Numbered from the stretch's first letter, positions 8,610 through 18,522 are shown. The stretch is 64,000 nucleotides of DNA from Haliscomenobacter sp. (GCF_016718685.1 NZ_JADKCX010000011.1:30905-94904), one strand, 5' to 3'. Made by a program: numbers and translations. Notes: generated by a model from the letters alone, not told the origin.

Positions 8610-11600
8610 TTAATAAAAAAACATTTCCATCCAATCATCGTTTTTGGCAACCAGCAATACCTTGCGATTGCCCGAACGCAATGATTTCAGATCCCGTACG
8701 GCTCCCTTCACCAAAAAACCGGATTGAGCGGAATGCAGGGGACGAAACTTTCCTTTCCCTTCTCCTTTTAACAACAGTCCATAACTGGCAGCGTTGATGC
8801 CGAGCTCGGGTTTGGCTTGAAAAAAATTGCCCGCCAGGAGCAGATCCATTTTGCCGTCGCGATCAATGTCATCCACCATCATTCCGTATACCGAAGAAAC
8901 CTGCGCTTCGGCAGGCAATGAGGTTAAGGTAAAATGCCCTTTTCCGTCGTTGAAAGCAATGGAGGTTTGGGTGGTGTACACCTCCCATTTCAGCGCATTG
9001 GCCACGGTTTCAGGAGGAAACATATCCTGGATGGTTTGTCCCTGGTAGTCAGCGTGCTTCAGGTATTTTTTGCGCAGTGATGGAATTTGTTTTACCACAT
9101 CGGGCAAAAGGGCAAAAGGGAAAGCACGATCCCTTTCGTAAATGCTGATGAACTGCTCGGTAGCTCCATTGCCATCAAAATCGTTGACGTACATGGTCAA
9201 AGGATGGGTGACGTCGGCTTTGAGGCGAGTATTGCTGCCCAAGTTACCCAGCAGCAAATCCAGATCACCATCACCGTCTACATCCGCGGGTTCGATACAA
9301 GTCCAGAATCCATTGCTTTTGTCCAGGCCTGCCTCAGCCGTGATTTCGCGGAGTTGTCCCCGGTCGTTTTTAAAAATCCTGACGGGCATCCAGGTTCCGG
9401 AAACCACCAGATCGGGGTCGCCATCGCGGTCGATGTCCACCCAGCGCCCATCGGTGTACAAGCCCGAATTGAGCAGTTGTGGGGCAATTTGAGCAGTAAC
9501 ATCACTGAAAGTGCCGCGGCTGTCGTTGCGCAATACGTATCCATTGACGGGCGTGCCGTATTCAAAAGAACGCAAACGAACACCCACAAACAAGTCCTGA
9601 TCGCCGTCGCCATCCACATCGGCTGCATCCACGCAGGAGGTACTCTCGAACTGAAACGTGGGCAGAATTTGGTTGGATTTGGTGAAGTTTCCCTTGCCAT
9701 CATTGAAGTACAAACGATCGATCAAGGCGGTAGAACTTGATGAAAATTCATTGCCGCCACTACATACGTACAAATCCAGGTCTCGATCGCCATCGGCATC
9801 AAAAAAGATGGCGTCCATGTCTTCACAAACTTTGTCGGCCTCCAGGGCGGGTTGGGCAGTGCGGCGAAATTGCCCTCCGGCTTGCTGGATAAAAATGGCT
9901 CCTGCCTGGTCTTTGGCTCCGCCGATAAAGATATCCTCCAGGCCGTCCTTGTTGATGTCTCCCTTGGCCATTTTAGGCCCTTCGTACGACATCATTTGAT
10001 AAATGAGCCGGTCGCGGTCAAAGTCGGAAAACTCATTTTCCTGGTGGCGAAAAGCCAAACCCGCGGGCGCTTTGGTCAACAAGGGCTTCGGCTTGGGGGC
10101 TGCCAAAGGTGATTCATCCAAAGTGGCTTGAGCCTGCGACAATTTAAGTTTTTGCTTGCTTTTTACTCCGGTTTGTAAAGTGTAGCGGCCATTGGGCCAG
10201 GCCACCACCAGGGTGTCAATCGTAGTCCAGGCGCCCAGGCCAAAATTGAGGCGGTAATCCACTGAAGACTGAAAGCCCCGCATGGGGAAAAGTTCCTGGA
10301 ATAAAGTCTGCCCCCGGTGCCGAATGCTCACTTGTGCACCGATCGCAAAAGGGTTCTTACCTTCTCCCCGGAGTTCAAAACTGAGGTAGTTGGCTTTATT
10401 TTTACGCAAAGTATCGGCATTGTTCCGGTACACAAAGGCGGGCATATTGATGTTGTTGACCACCAGATCCAGATCGCCGTCGTTGTCCAAATCCCCATAA
10501 GCGGAACCGTTGGAAAAACTGGGTTCGGCCAGGCCCCACTCCTCGGCTTTGTTTTGAAAGGAAAAATTGCCCTGATTGGCAAAGGCGTAATTGGGGATGG
10601 CTTGGGAGGGCATGGCATCGACCATTTTGGTGATTACGCCCCGTTTTTTCTTCATCAGGTCTTGTACATTGCCGGGATCGGAGTAGAAGTTGATGTAATC
10701 CTGGTCGGTGAGGTCGCGCAGGAGCCCGTTGGCTACAAAAATGTCTTTTTGGCCGTCGTTGTCGAGATCGGCCATGAGAGCACCCCAACTCCAATCGGTA
10801 GCAAAAACCCCGGCCATGCGGCCAATCTCACTAAAGGTGCCATCGCCGTTGTTGCGCTGCAATACGTTGCGGGTAAACTGGCGGTAATACCCATTGAGGA
10901 TGTTGCGGCGGTATTTGTTCCAATCTTCAAAATTGGTTTTGGTTTTCATGCGGGCTTCCGTTTCTGGGAGCATATCCGTAACGAAGATTTCGGGATGGCC
11001 ATCGTTGTTGAGGTCGGCCATATCGGCTCCCATGGAGCTGAAACTCAATTCCTGAATCCAGTCTTCCAGTTCTTCGTGGAAAGTACCGTCTTTTTGGTTG
11101 AGGTAGAGGTAGTCTTTTTCAAAAAAATCGTTCGATACGTAGATGTCGGGCCAGCCGTCGCGGTTGACATCGCCGATGGTAACGCCGAGGCCAAAACCAA
11201 TTTTGCTGCCGTAAATGCCCGCTTTTTCACTGACGTCGACAAACTTGTTGCCTTCGTTGCGGTACAGTTTATTGCCTCCTTTTTTATCACGGATGTTGCG
11301 TTGGCCTTTCACCAGATCATAACCTCCGACGGATTTGATGGAATTGTTGAGCAAATAACAATCGAGGTCTCCGTCCCGGTCATAGTCAAAAAAGGCGGCG
11401 TGGGAAGATAAGCCCAGGTCGGCTAAGCCGTATTCGGCGGCTTTTTCGGTAAAAGTCAGATCGCCATTGTTGATGAATAGTTCGTTGTAGCGCCGGTTGC
11501 CTTCGGGTTTACCCGATTTGCAGACGTAAATATCCAGCAATCCATCGCCGTTGATATCCACCATGGCCACGCCCGAAGACCAGACGTTTTTGGTGCTCAA

Positions 11601-11936
11601 ACCCGCCTTTTGGGTGATGTCTTCAAACTGGAAATTGCCTTTGTTGAGGTAGAGGCGATTGCTTTCCATGTTGGCACAAAAAAACACGTCAATCAATCCA
11701 TCGTTGTTGATGTCACCCAAACCTACCCCACTCCCGTTGAAAAAATTCCGGAAGGTGTAAGGATTGTATTCTTCGGTGTACTGGATTTGATTGGAAAAAT
11801 CGATGCCCGTAATGCTGCTGGGCATTTGGGAAAATAAAGTAGTAGGGGACACCGCTGACGGTTCCTCTATTTTATGTTTACACCCATTGGCCCCAATGCA
11901 TACCAGGGCGGTAATGACGATTGCTATCTGTTTCAT
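8610..11936 (-). CDS. FG-GAP (VCBS) repeat lipoprotein with ASPIC/UnbV domain (second paralogue)
   Basis: 1108 residues from the ATG at 11936, giving the lipoprotein signal MKQIAIVITALVCIGANGCK (lipobox ANGC). Domain order equals the paralogue at 4642-7965: FG-GAP/VCBS repeats (DINNDGLIDVFF, DINGDGLLDIYV, DVNRDGWPDIYV), ASPIC/UnbV near 530-610 (AIGAQVSIRHRGQ, MRGFQSSVDYRLNFG), then a second repeat set (DVDGDGDQDLFVG, DIDRDGKMDLLLAG). The regular codon periodicity of the calcium loops produces long antisense open frames, which are artefacts. It is downstream of SusC-SusD, after a strong terminator. Likely outer membrane or surface calcium-binding propeller; substrate unknown. Confidence 0.92.
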   Translation of the reverse strand: MKQIAIVITALVCIGANGCKHKIEEPSAVSPTTLFSQMPSSITGIDFSNQIQYTEEYNPYTFRNFFNGSGVGLGDINNDGLIDVFFCANMESNRLYLNKGNFQFEDITQKAGLSTKNVWSSGVAMVDINGDGLLDIYVCKSGKPEGNRRYNELFINNGDLTFTEKAAEYGLADLGLSSHAAFFDYDRDGDLDCYLLNNSIKSVGGYDLVKGQRNIRDKKGGNKLYRNEGNKFVDVSEKAGIYGSKIGFGLGVTIGDVNRDGWPDIYVSNDFFEKDYLYLNQKDGTFHEELEDWIQELSFSSMGADMADLNNDGHPEIFVTDMLPETEARMKTKTNFEDWNKYRRNILNGYYRQFTRNVLQRNNGDGTFSEIGRMAGVFATDWSWGALMADLDNDGQKDIFVANGLLRDLTDQDYINFYSDPGNVQDLMKKKRGVITKMVDAMPSQAIPNYAFANQGNFSFQNKAEEWGLAEPSFSNGSAYGDLDNDGDLDLVVNNINMPAFVYRNNADTLRKNKANYLSFELRGEGKNPFAIGAQVSIRHRGQTLFQELFPMRGFQSSVDYRLNFGLGAWTTIDTLVVAWPNGRYTLQTGVKSKQKLKLSQAQATLDESPLAAPKPKPLLTKAPAGLAFRHQENEFSDFDRDRLIYQMMSYEGPKMAKGDINKDGLEDIFIGGAKDQAGAIFIQQAGGQFRRTAQPALEADKVCEDMDAIFFDADGDRDLDLYVCSGGNEFSSSSTALIDRLYFNDGKGNFTKSNQILPTFQFESTSCVDAADVDGDGDQDLFVGVRLRSFEYGTPVNGYVLRNDSRGTFSDVTAQIAPQLLNSGLYTDGRWVDIDRDGDPDLVVSGTWMPVRIFKNDRGQLREITAEAGLDKSNGFWTCIEPADVDGDGDLDLLLGNLGSNTRLKADVTHPLTMYVNDFDGNGATEQFISIYERDRAFPFALLPDVVKQIPSLRKKYLKHADYQGQTIQDMFPPETVANALKWEVYTTQTSIAFNDGKGHFTLTSLPAEAQVSSVYGMMVDDIDRDGKMDLLLAGNFFQAKPELGINAASYGLLLKGEGKGKFRPLHSAQSGFLVKGAVRDLKSLRSGNRKVLLVAKNDDWMEMFFY

Positions 11937-12016
11937 ACTGAGATGCAAAGTTGGCAAAATGCTGCCAAAAGAAGGAATCTTTGTTCCAGTTTTTCGGGTT
12001 GTTTACAAATCGCCAT

Positions 12017-12051
12017 AAAAAAAATTGGGGCATCCACCAGGAATGCCCCAA
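12017..12051 (-). terminator. Intrinsic terminator after susD
   Basis: On the minus strand a 9-bp perfect stem (TTGGGGCAT / ATGCCCCAA, 12043-12051 with 12025-12033) and 9-base loop are followed by a run of eight T (12017-12024). It lies 41 bases after the susD stop and before the FG-GAP gene, so it should at least attenuate transcription from the SusCD operon into the FG-GAP genes. Confidence 0.85.
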
Positions 12052-12091
12052 GTAGGGACCCGCAAGGGGTGCCCCAACAGAACTTACTAAT

Positions 12092-13651
12092 TTAATAGCA
12101 AGGATTCTGCTTCAAACTCTTATTTGCATCCAACTGTGCCCGTGGGATTGGCCACAATTGCTTACAAGGTTGTGAAGCTGGTTTCCACTGACGAGCTTGG
12201 TCGTATTTTCCGAAGCGGATCAAATCCGAACGGCGCCATCCTTCGAAGAACATCTCACCTCCACGCTCAGCCAGCAAGTTGTCCGCAGTCAGGGCGGTGA
12301 ATGGAGCAACAGCAGCACGGGTACGGATTTGGTTCACCAGCGCCAAAGCAGTGGCGTCACCAGGGCTTTTGCGCCAGAGTGCTTCTGCTTTCACCAAAAG
12401 AATATCGGCATAGCGGAAGAGACTAAAGTCGTTGTTCAACGCTGGAGTCGACTTCAATGGGAATTCCCACTTGCCAACCCGCACCCCAGCCTGACGATAG
12501 CAGTTGGGGAAGTGTGCGTTGATCTCGGGAGTAAACACGACGCCTGGTCCATCTGGATCGTCCGCCGTACCATCCTGCAATTGGTCTTTGCCATTGGATT
12601 TGTACTGCTTACCCGCCAGGAAGTTACCCCGGATCGCTTGGTTGTCCCGAACCCCTTTGCGGGCATCTGCATCTTCATACGAGTTGTAAAACTCGGCCAA
12701 AGAACAGTAGCCATTCCAGGGCTGGTCACGCAATTCAAATGTTTCTTGACTCACGTAATGCAACGTTGATTGCACCAGGTTAAAGCCCTCCGCGTTGACC
12801 GCATCGTAAGGAATCACAAAAATGTTTTCGTTGGATCCCGCGTTGTTGGAGTTGAAGTTGGCAAAGTAGTTGGCTTCCAAAGAATACTGGCCAGAGTTGA
12901 TGATCTCATCCGCAGCAGCAGCAGCTTTGTCCCATTCAGGTGCACCTTTGTACACTTGTGCATTCAGGTACAACTTCGCCTGGATCGCTTTACCCGTATA
13001 GTAGTTGATGCGGGCATAGGTACTGGCATTTTTCACTTTGGGAAGGTTGGGTACACTTTCGTTCAATTCCTTCTCAATGAATGCATATACCTCAGCACGC
13101 GGAGCGTTGGCCGGTGCGAAACCAGTAGGCACGTCGAATTTGTCAACGATTGGAACGTTGCCAAAGCCGTCAATCAACCACAGGTACCACAAGGCACGCA
13201 GGGTTCTCAGCTCAGAAATAAACGGCGTAGCCAGTGCTGGATCTACCGAACCGTCGTTGATCAGTTTGTTGAAGGTGAAGATCAAGCGGTTGCAAGTATT
13301 CACCCCACCGAACAAGAAGCCCCAGGCCCCATTTAGAGGGCCATCTGCTGGGTTGAATTCTGCGCGGTGTGCGTTCAGCCAAACCCCACCATCATACCAG
13401 TCTCCTCCCCGTTGAGGAATCATAGCCTCGTCGGAAGCCACTTCCTGTAAATTGTGGTACCCACCGTTGCCTGCAAAACTATACAAACCGGTGTAGGCGG
13501 CACCTAATGCGGCAATAAATTCCTCATCAGTTTTGAAGAATGAGTCGGCCTTGATTTGGTCGTACAAATTTTCTTCCAGATCTGAGCAGGATTGATTGAA
13601 CGCGATCACGAAAAGACCCGCTAAAAGGGCCTTATACCAATATTTTTTCAT
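12092..13651 (-). CDS. susD: RagB/SusD family nutrient-uptake outer membrane lipoprotein
   Basis: 519 residues. A lipoprotein signal (MKKYWYKALLAGLFVIAFNQ, then SC) is followed by SusD-like helices: LEENLYDQIKADSFFKTDEEFIAALGAAY at the N terminus, a TPR-like RALRALWYLWLIDGFGNVPI segment near 150-170, and the C-terminal SusD block with LFRYADILLVKAEALWRK and GWRRSDLIRFGKY. SusD proteins cap the SusC barrel and bind the oligosaccharide. It is 182 bases downstream of its SusC partner on the same strand, the standard order, and is followed by a strong terminator. No glycosidase is adjacent, so the substrate cannot be read from context. Confidence 0.95.
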   Translation of the reverse strand: MKKYWYKALLAGLFVIAFNQSCSDLEENLYDQIKADSFFKTDEEFIAALGAAYTGLYSFAGNGGYHNLQEVASDEAMIPQRGGDWYDGGVWLNAHRAEFNPADGPLNGAWGFLFGGVNTCNRLIFTFNKLINDGSVDPALATPFISELRTLRALWYLWLIDGFGNVPIVDKFDVPTGFAPANAPRAEVYAFIEKELNESVPNLPKVKNASTYARINYYTGKAIQAKLYLNAQVYKGAPEWDKAAAAADEIINSGQYSLEANYFANFNSNNAGSNENIFVIPYDAVNAEGFNLVQSTLHYVSQETFELRDQPWNGYCSLAEFYNSYEDADARKGVRDNQAIRGNFLAGKQYKSNGKDQLQDGTADDPDGPGVVFTPEINAHFPNCYRQAGVRVGKWEFPLKSTPALNNDFSLFRYADILLVKAEALWRKSPGDATALALVNQIRTRAAVAPFTALTADNLLAERGGEMFFEGWRRSDLIRFGKYDQARQWKPASQPCKQLWPIPRAQLDANKSLKQNPCY

Positions 13652-13802
13652 GATTGCAATTGATTTTAATTGATTGATGTAAGTTGAAGGTTAAAACCAA
13701 TACTGAAAACACGGAATCAAAAAAATGTTCTCGTTTCTTCCAGTTTTTTCGGCTTTTGACCATCAGCATACAGATTTAAAAAACTTTAAAAAATTTCCAC
13801 AG

Positions 13803-13822
13803 GTAAATCAAGGGAGATTTAC
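13803..13822 (-). other. Small hairpin in the susC-susD spacer
   Basis: A 7-bp perfect stem (GTAAATC / GATTTAC) with a 6-base loop sits just after the susC stop, inside the transcribed spacer. There is no T run, so it is more likely a processing or mRNA-stability element that sets the SusC:SusD ratio than a terminator. Confidence 0.4.
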
Positions 13823-13833
13823 ATTTGAAAAAA

Positions 13834-16812
13834 TTAGAAACCCAGATTCACACCGAAGGTCATGGTACGCACCATGTAGTAGGTGTTACGACGGTCGATA
13901 CCTGGAGACAAAATGGCGTTAGCGCCGCCTTGCTCAATATCGGATAAGCGAAGTTCAGGGTCTGCACCACTGTAATTGCTCAATACGAACAGGTTCTGAC
14001 CAGCCAGGTACACCCGCAGTTTGTTGAAACTGCTGCCTGGTTTCAGGTTAAAGTTGTAGCCAATGGTAGCGTTGTCCAGCTTCAGGAAAGAAGCTTTTTC
14101 AACCTGATAGCTTGAGAATCTAGCACCGTCGGTCAGTTTTGGATTGAAGTAATCCTCCGCATTCACCCGGTTCCAGCTCAAGGTATTTAAGGTTTCGTAG
14201 AAGATCCGGTAAGAGTTAACCATATCATGGCCGAATACGCCACGGAAGAACACGTTCAAGTCGAACTTGCCCATGGTGAAGCTGTTGCTCCAGCCTAATT
14301 CCATATTGGGCAAACCGTTGCCAATTTTGGTATCGTCGTCGCGCGTAATGGCTCCATCCCCGTTCAAATCACGGAATTTCCAGGTACCGTTTTCGTTTAC
14401 CCCATCATAAATTGGACCCCAGAAGTCACCAATGTCACCACCTTCGGTAACCCGGATGATGTTGGTTTCGTTCAAACCTGGTGAACCTACCCCGGCCAGG
14501 AACAATTCCTTACCAAAAGCAAATTCAGCGCTGGACAAAGAAGCCAGTTTGTTTGAGAAGTACAAGGTTGGTGTCAACGCCAGGTCATAGCTGAAATTTT
14601 GCTTCTTGATCACGTTGTAATTCAAGGCCAATTCCAAACCCGTGTTCTGCATTTCACCCAAATTCACCCAGGTTGTACCAAAAAGGTTTGGTGGAACCGG
14701 AACACGTACATTGTAGAGCAGATCGCTGGTGGTGCGGTTGAAGAAGTCCAAGGAACCATTCAAGCGGTAGTTCATGAAAGAGAAGTCCAAACCAATGTTC
14801 AGGTCGGTCTGCTTTTCCCACTGCAAGTTGGGGTTGGCATTGGAAGCTGGTCCGTAGGTAGGGACATATGAACCATTGTAGAAGAAGCGGCTTGACTGCT
14901 GGGCAAAACGTTCCAATGACAAGTAACTTTCACCGGGCAGGTTACCCGCAACCCCGTAGCTCACGCGCAATTTCAAGGCGTCGGCCACGTCAAGTCCAAG
15001 CGCTTTCACGAGGTCAGCACTCAAACCCAGACCGGGGAAAACGGCGTATTTGTTGCCCTCGCCAAAACGAGAGTTGCCTTCGCGGCGAACACTGACCATC
15101 AAGTTGTAGGTATCGTCCAGGCTCACATTCAAACGGGAGAAAGTAGCCACCCCTTCAAAACCGTTGCGGTAAGAACCGGCAGAACTTTGTCCCAGTGAAT
15201 AAGACAAGGCGTTACCCAGGTTGTTGTAACCAAAGGCGTCGGTCAGGAAGTTGCGAGCACTAGAACCCAGCCCTTGGTAGTCGGCACTTTGGTATTCGTA
15301 ACCAGCCAACAAACGCAGGTCAAGTTTGCCAAAATCTTTGGAATAGGTAGCCGTGAACGTAGCCTGTTGCGTCGTTTGTTGAGCGGTATTGCGGCTGGCA
15401 ATCCCCCGGCTGTCGGCACCAGTGCCAAACTTGGACAAACGGCTGAAGTACTGGCCATTGAATTGATTGTCTTTCTGACGAGAGTAGAAAGCCGAAACCT
15501 TCAAATCTTTGGTCAAATCGTATTCCACTTGCAAATTGCCCAGGAAGTTGGCCAACTCACCTTCATTGACGTTCTGTTCAACAATGGCAACGGGGTTGAA
15601 ATAATCGAACAATGCCTCTTCGTAGTACCCACCAAAACGTGCATTAGCCGGATCAGTTGACCGGATCGGTGCAGTTGGGTTGTACAGCAATGCATAACGC
15701 ATGGCGTCATTGAAGCCAAAATTGGCTTTGGTATTGCTGATCGACAAATTCGCACTGAGGCGCATTTTGCCATTCAGGGCATTTTGGTTAAAAGAGAAAC
15801 GTCCGTTCAGCGTTTGGCGATCGGTTGTTCTCAATACCCCTTCGTTGTCGCGCACGTTAAAAGATACGCGGTAACTTCCGTCGCGGGTACCACCCGACAT
15901 CGACAAGTTGTGGGTTTGCCCGATGGCAGTTTGGGAGATGGCATCTACCCAATCCGTACTGGCACCACGATCACCCCAGCTAGCAAGGTTTGCGGCTGGA
16001 ATACCAAAAGAAGGGATTTCACGCCATTCATCGGCAGTCATGATCGGAACGGTACGCATTCTGCTACCAGAACTCAGGAAGCCGTTGTAATCTACGCTGA
16101 ATTTGCCCGCCTGGCCTTTTTTGGTGGTAATCAACAAAACGCCTGCGGCACCACGTGTACCGTAGATGGCCGAAGCCGAAGCGTCCTTCAATACGGTAAT
16201 GTTTTCGATGTCGTTGGGGTCAACGTTGTCCAGTGAACCACCAATGGCCCCATCGATGACGATCAGTGGAGAACTGTTGGCACCCAGGGTGGACAAACCG
16301 CGCAAACGAATCGCAAAACCTTGGTTGGGGTCGCCACCAGGCCGAGAGATCGAAAGACCGGCCACCTTACCTTGTAGCAACTGTGCTGCACTGGTGATGT
16401 TACCGCCGTTAAAATCTTTTGCCTTAACGCTGACGATGGCGCTGGTCACTTCGCGGGCTCTGGCGGTACCATAACCCGTTACGACTACTTCATCCAACAA
16501 CTGGCCGGCAGCCAGTGTTACGTCTAAAGTGGTGGCATTTCCAAGTGGGACACGTGTGGTGGTATAGCCCGTATACGAAAATTCCAGCTCGGTTACTCCG
16601 GCTGGAACTTCAAGGCTATAAGACCCATCGAAATCGGTGACTGTACCTGTGCTGGTACCTACTACGAGGATGTTGGCTCCAATCAGTGCCTCGCCAGTGT
16701 TTTTGTCCGTAACCTTTCCAGAAAGGGTACGTTGGGCGAAGGCAAAGTTGCAAAAAAGAACTGCAACTGCCGCGAGTAGCCACCTCGAGCAATAGCCGAC
16801 TCTAAGTTTCAT
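13834..16812 (-). CDS. susC: SusC/RagA family TonB-linked outer membrane receptor
   Basis: 992 residues. After a signal peptide (ending near FAFAQR) comes a CarboxypepD-regulatory-like domain (about 28-110: LSGKVTDKNTGEALIGANIL). The TonB plug (115-235) has the SusC signature segments VVVTGYGTARAREVTSAI, LIVIDGAIGG and DIENITVLKDASASAIYGTRGAAGV. The rest is a long beta-barrel ending in an aromatic strand (YYMVRTMTFGVNLGF). It imports oligomers across the outer membrane using TonB energy. First gene of the SusC-SusD pair, with a 300-base leader upstream. Length is normal for the family and no break was seen. Confidence 0.95.
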   Translation of the reverse strand: MKLRVGYCSRWLLAAVAVLFCNFAFAQRTLSGKVTDKNTGEALIGANILVVGTSTGTVTDFDGSYSLEVPAGVTELEFSYTGYTTTRVPLGNATTLDVTLAAGQLLDEVVVTGYGTARAREVTSAIVSVKAKDFNGGNITSAAQLLQGKVAGLSISRPGGDPNQGFAIRLRGLSTLGANSSPLIVIDGAIGGSLDNVDPNDIENITVLKDASASAIYGTRGAAGVLLITTKKGQAGKFSVDYNGFLSSGSRMRTVPIMTADEWREIPSFGIPAANLASWGDRGASTDWVDAISQTAIGQTHNLSMSGGTRDGSYRVSFNVRDNEGVLRTTDRQTLNGRFSFNQNALNGKMRLSANLSISNTKANFGFNDAMRYALLYNPTAPIRSTDPANARFGGYYEEALFDYFNPVAIVEQNVNEGELANFLGNLQVEYDLTKDLKVSAFYSRQKDNQFNGQYFSRLSKFGTGADSRGIASRNTAQQTTQQATFTATYSKDFGKLDLRLLAGYEYQSADYQGLGSSARNFLTDAFGYNNLGNALSYSLGQSSAGSYRNGFEGVATFSRLNVSLDDTYNLMVSVRREGNSRFGEGNKYAVFPGLGLSADLVKALGLDVADALKLRVSYGVAGNLPGESYLSLERFAQQSSRFFYNGSYVPTYGPASNANPNLQWEKQTDLNIGLDFSFMNYRLNGSLDFFNRTTSDLLYNVRVPVPPNLFGTTWVNLGEMQNTGLELALNYNVIKKQNFSYDLALTPTLYFSNKLASLSSAEFAFGKELFLAGVGSPGLNETNIIRVTEGGDIGDFWGPIYDGVNENGTWKFRDLNGDGAITRDDDTKIGNGLPNMELGWSNSFTMGKFDLNVFFRGVFGHDMVNSYRIFYETLNTLSWNRVNAEDYFNPKLTDGARFSSYQVEKASFLKLDNATIGYNFNLKPGSSFNKLRVYLAGQNLFVLSNYSGADPELRLSDIEQGGANAILSPGIDRRNTYYMVRTMTFGVNLGF

Positions 16813-16865
16813 ACATTATTAGTGTTTTGTTAAAAAAAATTGTGCTAATCGTTAAAAACCACCTT

Positions 16866-16903
16866 CTTCACAGATGGTGGGTATAGAATACTCTCTTCAC
16901 AGA
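16866..16903 (-). promoter_or_regulatory. Paired CTTCACAGA repeats/hairpins in the susC leader
   Basis: CTTCACAGA occurs twice (16866-16874, 16895-16903), 29 bases apart. Each copy forms the loop of a small dyad: CCACC...GGTGG for one and CTCTC...GAGAG for the other. They lie 50-90 bases upstream of the SusC start, in the likely 5' untranslated region. They could be a repeated protein-binding site or two RNA hairpins with related loops. The remaining DNA to 17120 shows no gene. Confidence 0.4.
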
Positions 16904-17120
16904 GAGAAATCTTTCACTGCAAACAAATTTTTCTAATGTCTTTTTTCGTATTTTAACTTGCGCTTATTTGCTGGGATAGAATTTTTTCCCAAAATGGTGT
17001 GTGCTTTACACTAACTGACCGGGGGTAAAAGTCTAAAATAAGTATGAAAAAACCAAGAACAGGTTAAAAGATTTTCGCGATATTTTGTTTTACCAAATTA
17101 TATTGTGAATCGAAAAGGGA

Positions 17121-17266
17121 AGGGTTCGGGTTTTCGAGGTTCGTGTTTAGGTTCGGGTGTGGTTCGGTTGGATGTCAAGATTTACTGGTAACTTAGCGCA
17201 TCAACCCCCGACCCAGACCCTAAAACCTAAGAACCCGAACCCTAAAACCCTCACCCCCGAACCCAT
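17121..17266. repeat. Intergenic word palindrome A (GGGTTCGGG words)
   Basis: The left side (17121-17170) repeats GGTTCGGG-like words and the right side (17205-17266) repeats their complement, CCCGAACCCTAAA-like, with a 34-base unrelated spacer. The longest exact pairing found is 10 bases (AGGGTTCGGG at 17121-17130 with 17234-17243). It sits between divergent genes, directly upstream of the protease start. The same right-arm word recurs at 35051. Confidence 0.7.
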
Positions 17267-17279
17267 AAATCCTGACTGT

Positions 17280-18515
17280 ATGAAACCTATTGCCTTTTTA
17301 CTCACCTTTTTACTTTGTTGGGGATGTTTTTCCAAGACCGAAGGACAGATAAACGACCTGGTTTTTCTCAATGGGGAAACCCATGTTGACATTCCATTTG
17401 ATTACGAAAATAATTTCATTGTCATCAAGTTAATGTTCAATGACATCTTTCCTCTGAAGTTTATTTTTGATACGGGAGCGGAAAACACCATTCTGACCAA
17501 ACGAGAAATTACCGACTTGTTCCAAATCGATTACCAAAGGCGCTTTAACATTTATGGTGCCGATTTGAGTCAAAATTTATACGCCTATCTGGTTCGGGGC
17601 ATTTCTTTCCGCATTGGTGACCTTCGGGCAAGTCAGCGCTCAATTTTGGTGCTGGAGGAGGACTATTTCCAATTTGATGAATTTTCAGGCATTGACATAC
17701 ACGGCATTCTCGGTGCGGATTTTTTTCGGCGGTTTATCGTCAGAATCAATTATTACAAACAAGTCATCACCCTCTATGACCCCTCTACGTTCCAACTTCC
17801 CAAAGGACGCTTCACGGAAGTACCTTTGGAGATGCACCGGAGCAAACCCTATCTCCTTACCTCGGTCAGGCTCAACAATGATACCACCATTCAAACCAAA
17901 CTGCTCATGGACACGGGAGCCAGTATCGCCTTATTGTTGTACTCTGATACCCATCCGCAACTGAAAGTTCCTGAAAAAGTGATCCGCAGTGTGTTGGGTC
18001 GTGGACTTGGTGGGATCATTTATGGGTATTTGGGTCGGGTACGTATGTTGTCTTTTTCGGAACATGCCTTTAACGAAGTGCTCACCAATTTTCAAGAGCT
18101 TCCCATTGTTGAAGACAGTTCCTACATGAACAACCGCAACGGGATCATCGGCAATCAATTGCTGGATCGCTTCACCCTGATCATCGATTACGTCCACAAC
18201 CGGGTGTTTTTACAGCCCAATCCTTATTATAAGAAAAAATTTGAATTCGACCGCAGTGGACTGTTCATTACTGCCTCGGGGCCAAGCCTTTCCAAGTTCA
18301 TAGTTTTTGACATCGTGCCTTCCAGCCCTTCGGACAAAGCAGGGATTGTATCGGGCGACGAGATCAAATCGGTAAACGGGGTACCTGCCACTTTTTTCAA
18401 ATTGCAAGACCTGATGTACAAGTTTAGAGGCAGATTGGGGAAAAGGGTGCGTTTGGTGATCGTGCGGAATGGGGAAAAAATCAAAAAGGAATTCAAGTTG
18501 GAGGATATTATCTAG
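17280..18515 (+). CDS. Retropepsin-like aspartyl protease family protein with C-terminal PDZ domain
   Basis: 411 residues from the ATG at 17280, which begins a signal sequence (MKPIAFLLTFLLCWGCFSK); an upstream in-frame reading from 17157 runs through low-complexity repeat and is rejected. Two aspartyl protease halves are visible: FIFDTGAENTIL (about residue 61-72) and LLMDTGASIALLL (about 209-221), each with the catalytic D-T-G. A PDZ domain follows (about 330-405: IVFDIVPSSPSDKAGIVSGDEIKSVNG). The family is common in Bacteroidota as secreted or lipid-anchored proteins (WGC could be a lipobox). Substrate unknown. It is flanked by word palindromes on both sides. Confidence 0.88.
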   Translation: MKPIAFLLTFLLCWGCFSKTEGQINDLVFLNGETHVDIPFDYENNFIVIKLMFNDIFPLKFIFDTGAENTILTKREITDLFQIDYQRRFNIYGADLSQNLYAYLVRGISFRIGDLRASQRSILVLEEDYFQFDEFSGIDIHGILGADFFRRFIVRINYYKQVITLYDPSTFQLPKGRFTEVPLEMHRSKPYLLTSVRLNNDTTIQTKLLMDTGASIALLLYSDTHPQLKVPEKVIRSVLGRGLGGIIYGYLGRVRMLSFSEHAFNEVLTNFQELPIVEDSSYMNNRNGIIGNQLLDRFTLIIDYVHNRVFLQPNPYYKKKFEFDRSGLFITASGPSLSKFIVFDIVPSSPSDKAGIVSGDEIKSVNGVPATFFKLQDLMYKFRGRLGKRVRLVIVRNGEKIKKEFKLEDII

Positions 18516-18522
18516 TTGAAGA

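Noticed and set aside
10317..11411. 364-codon open frame on the plus strand
   Set aside because: It is antisense to the FG-GAP gene; the repeated calcium-loop codons keep the opposite frames open. The translation has no start context or family match.
17157..17279. N-terminal extension of the aspartyl protease
   Set aside because: The translated extension is low-complexity word repeat (PKNPNPKTLTPEPINPD) and would place the signal peptide inside the protein.
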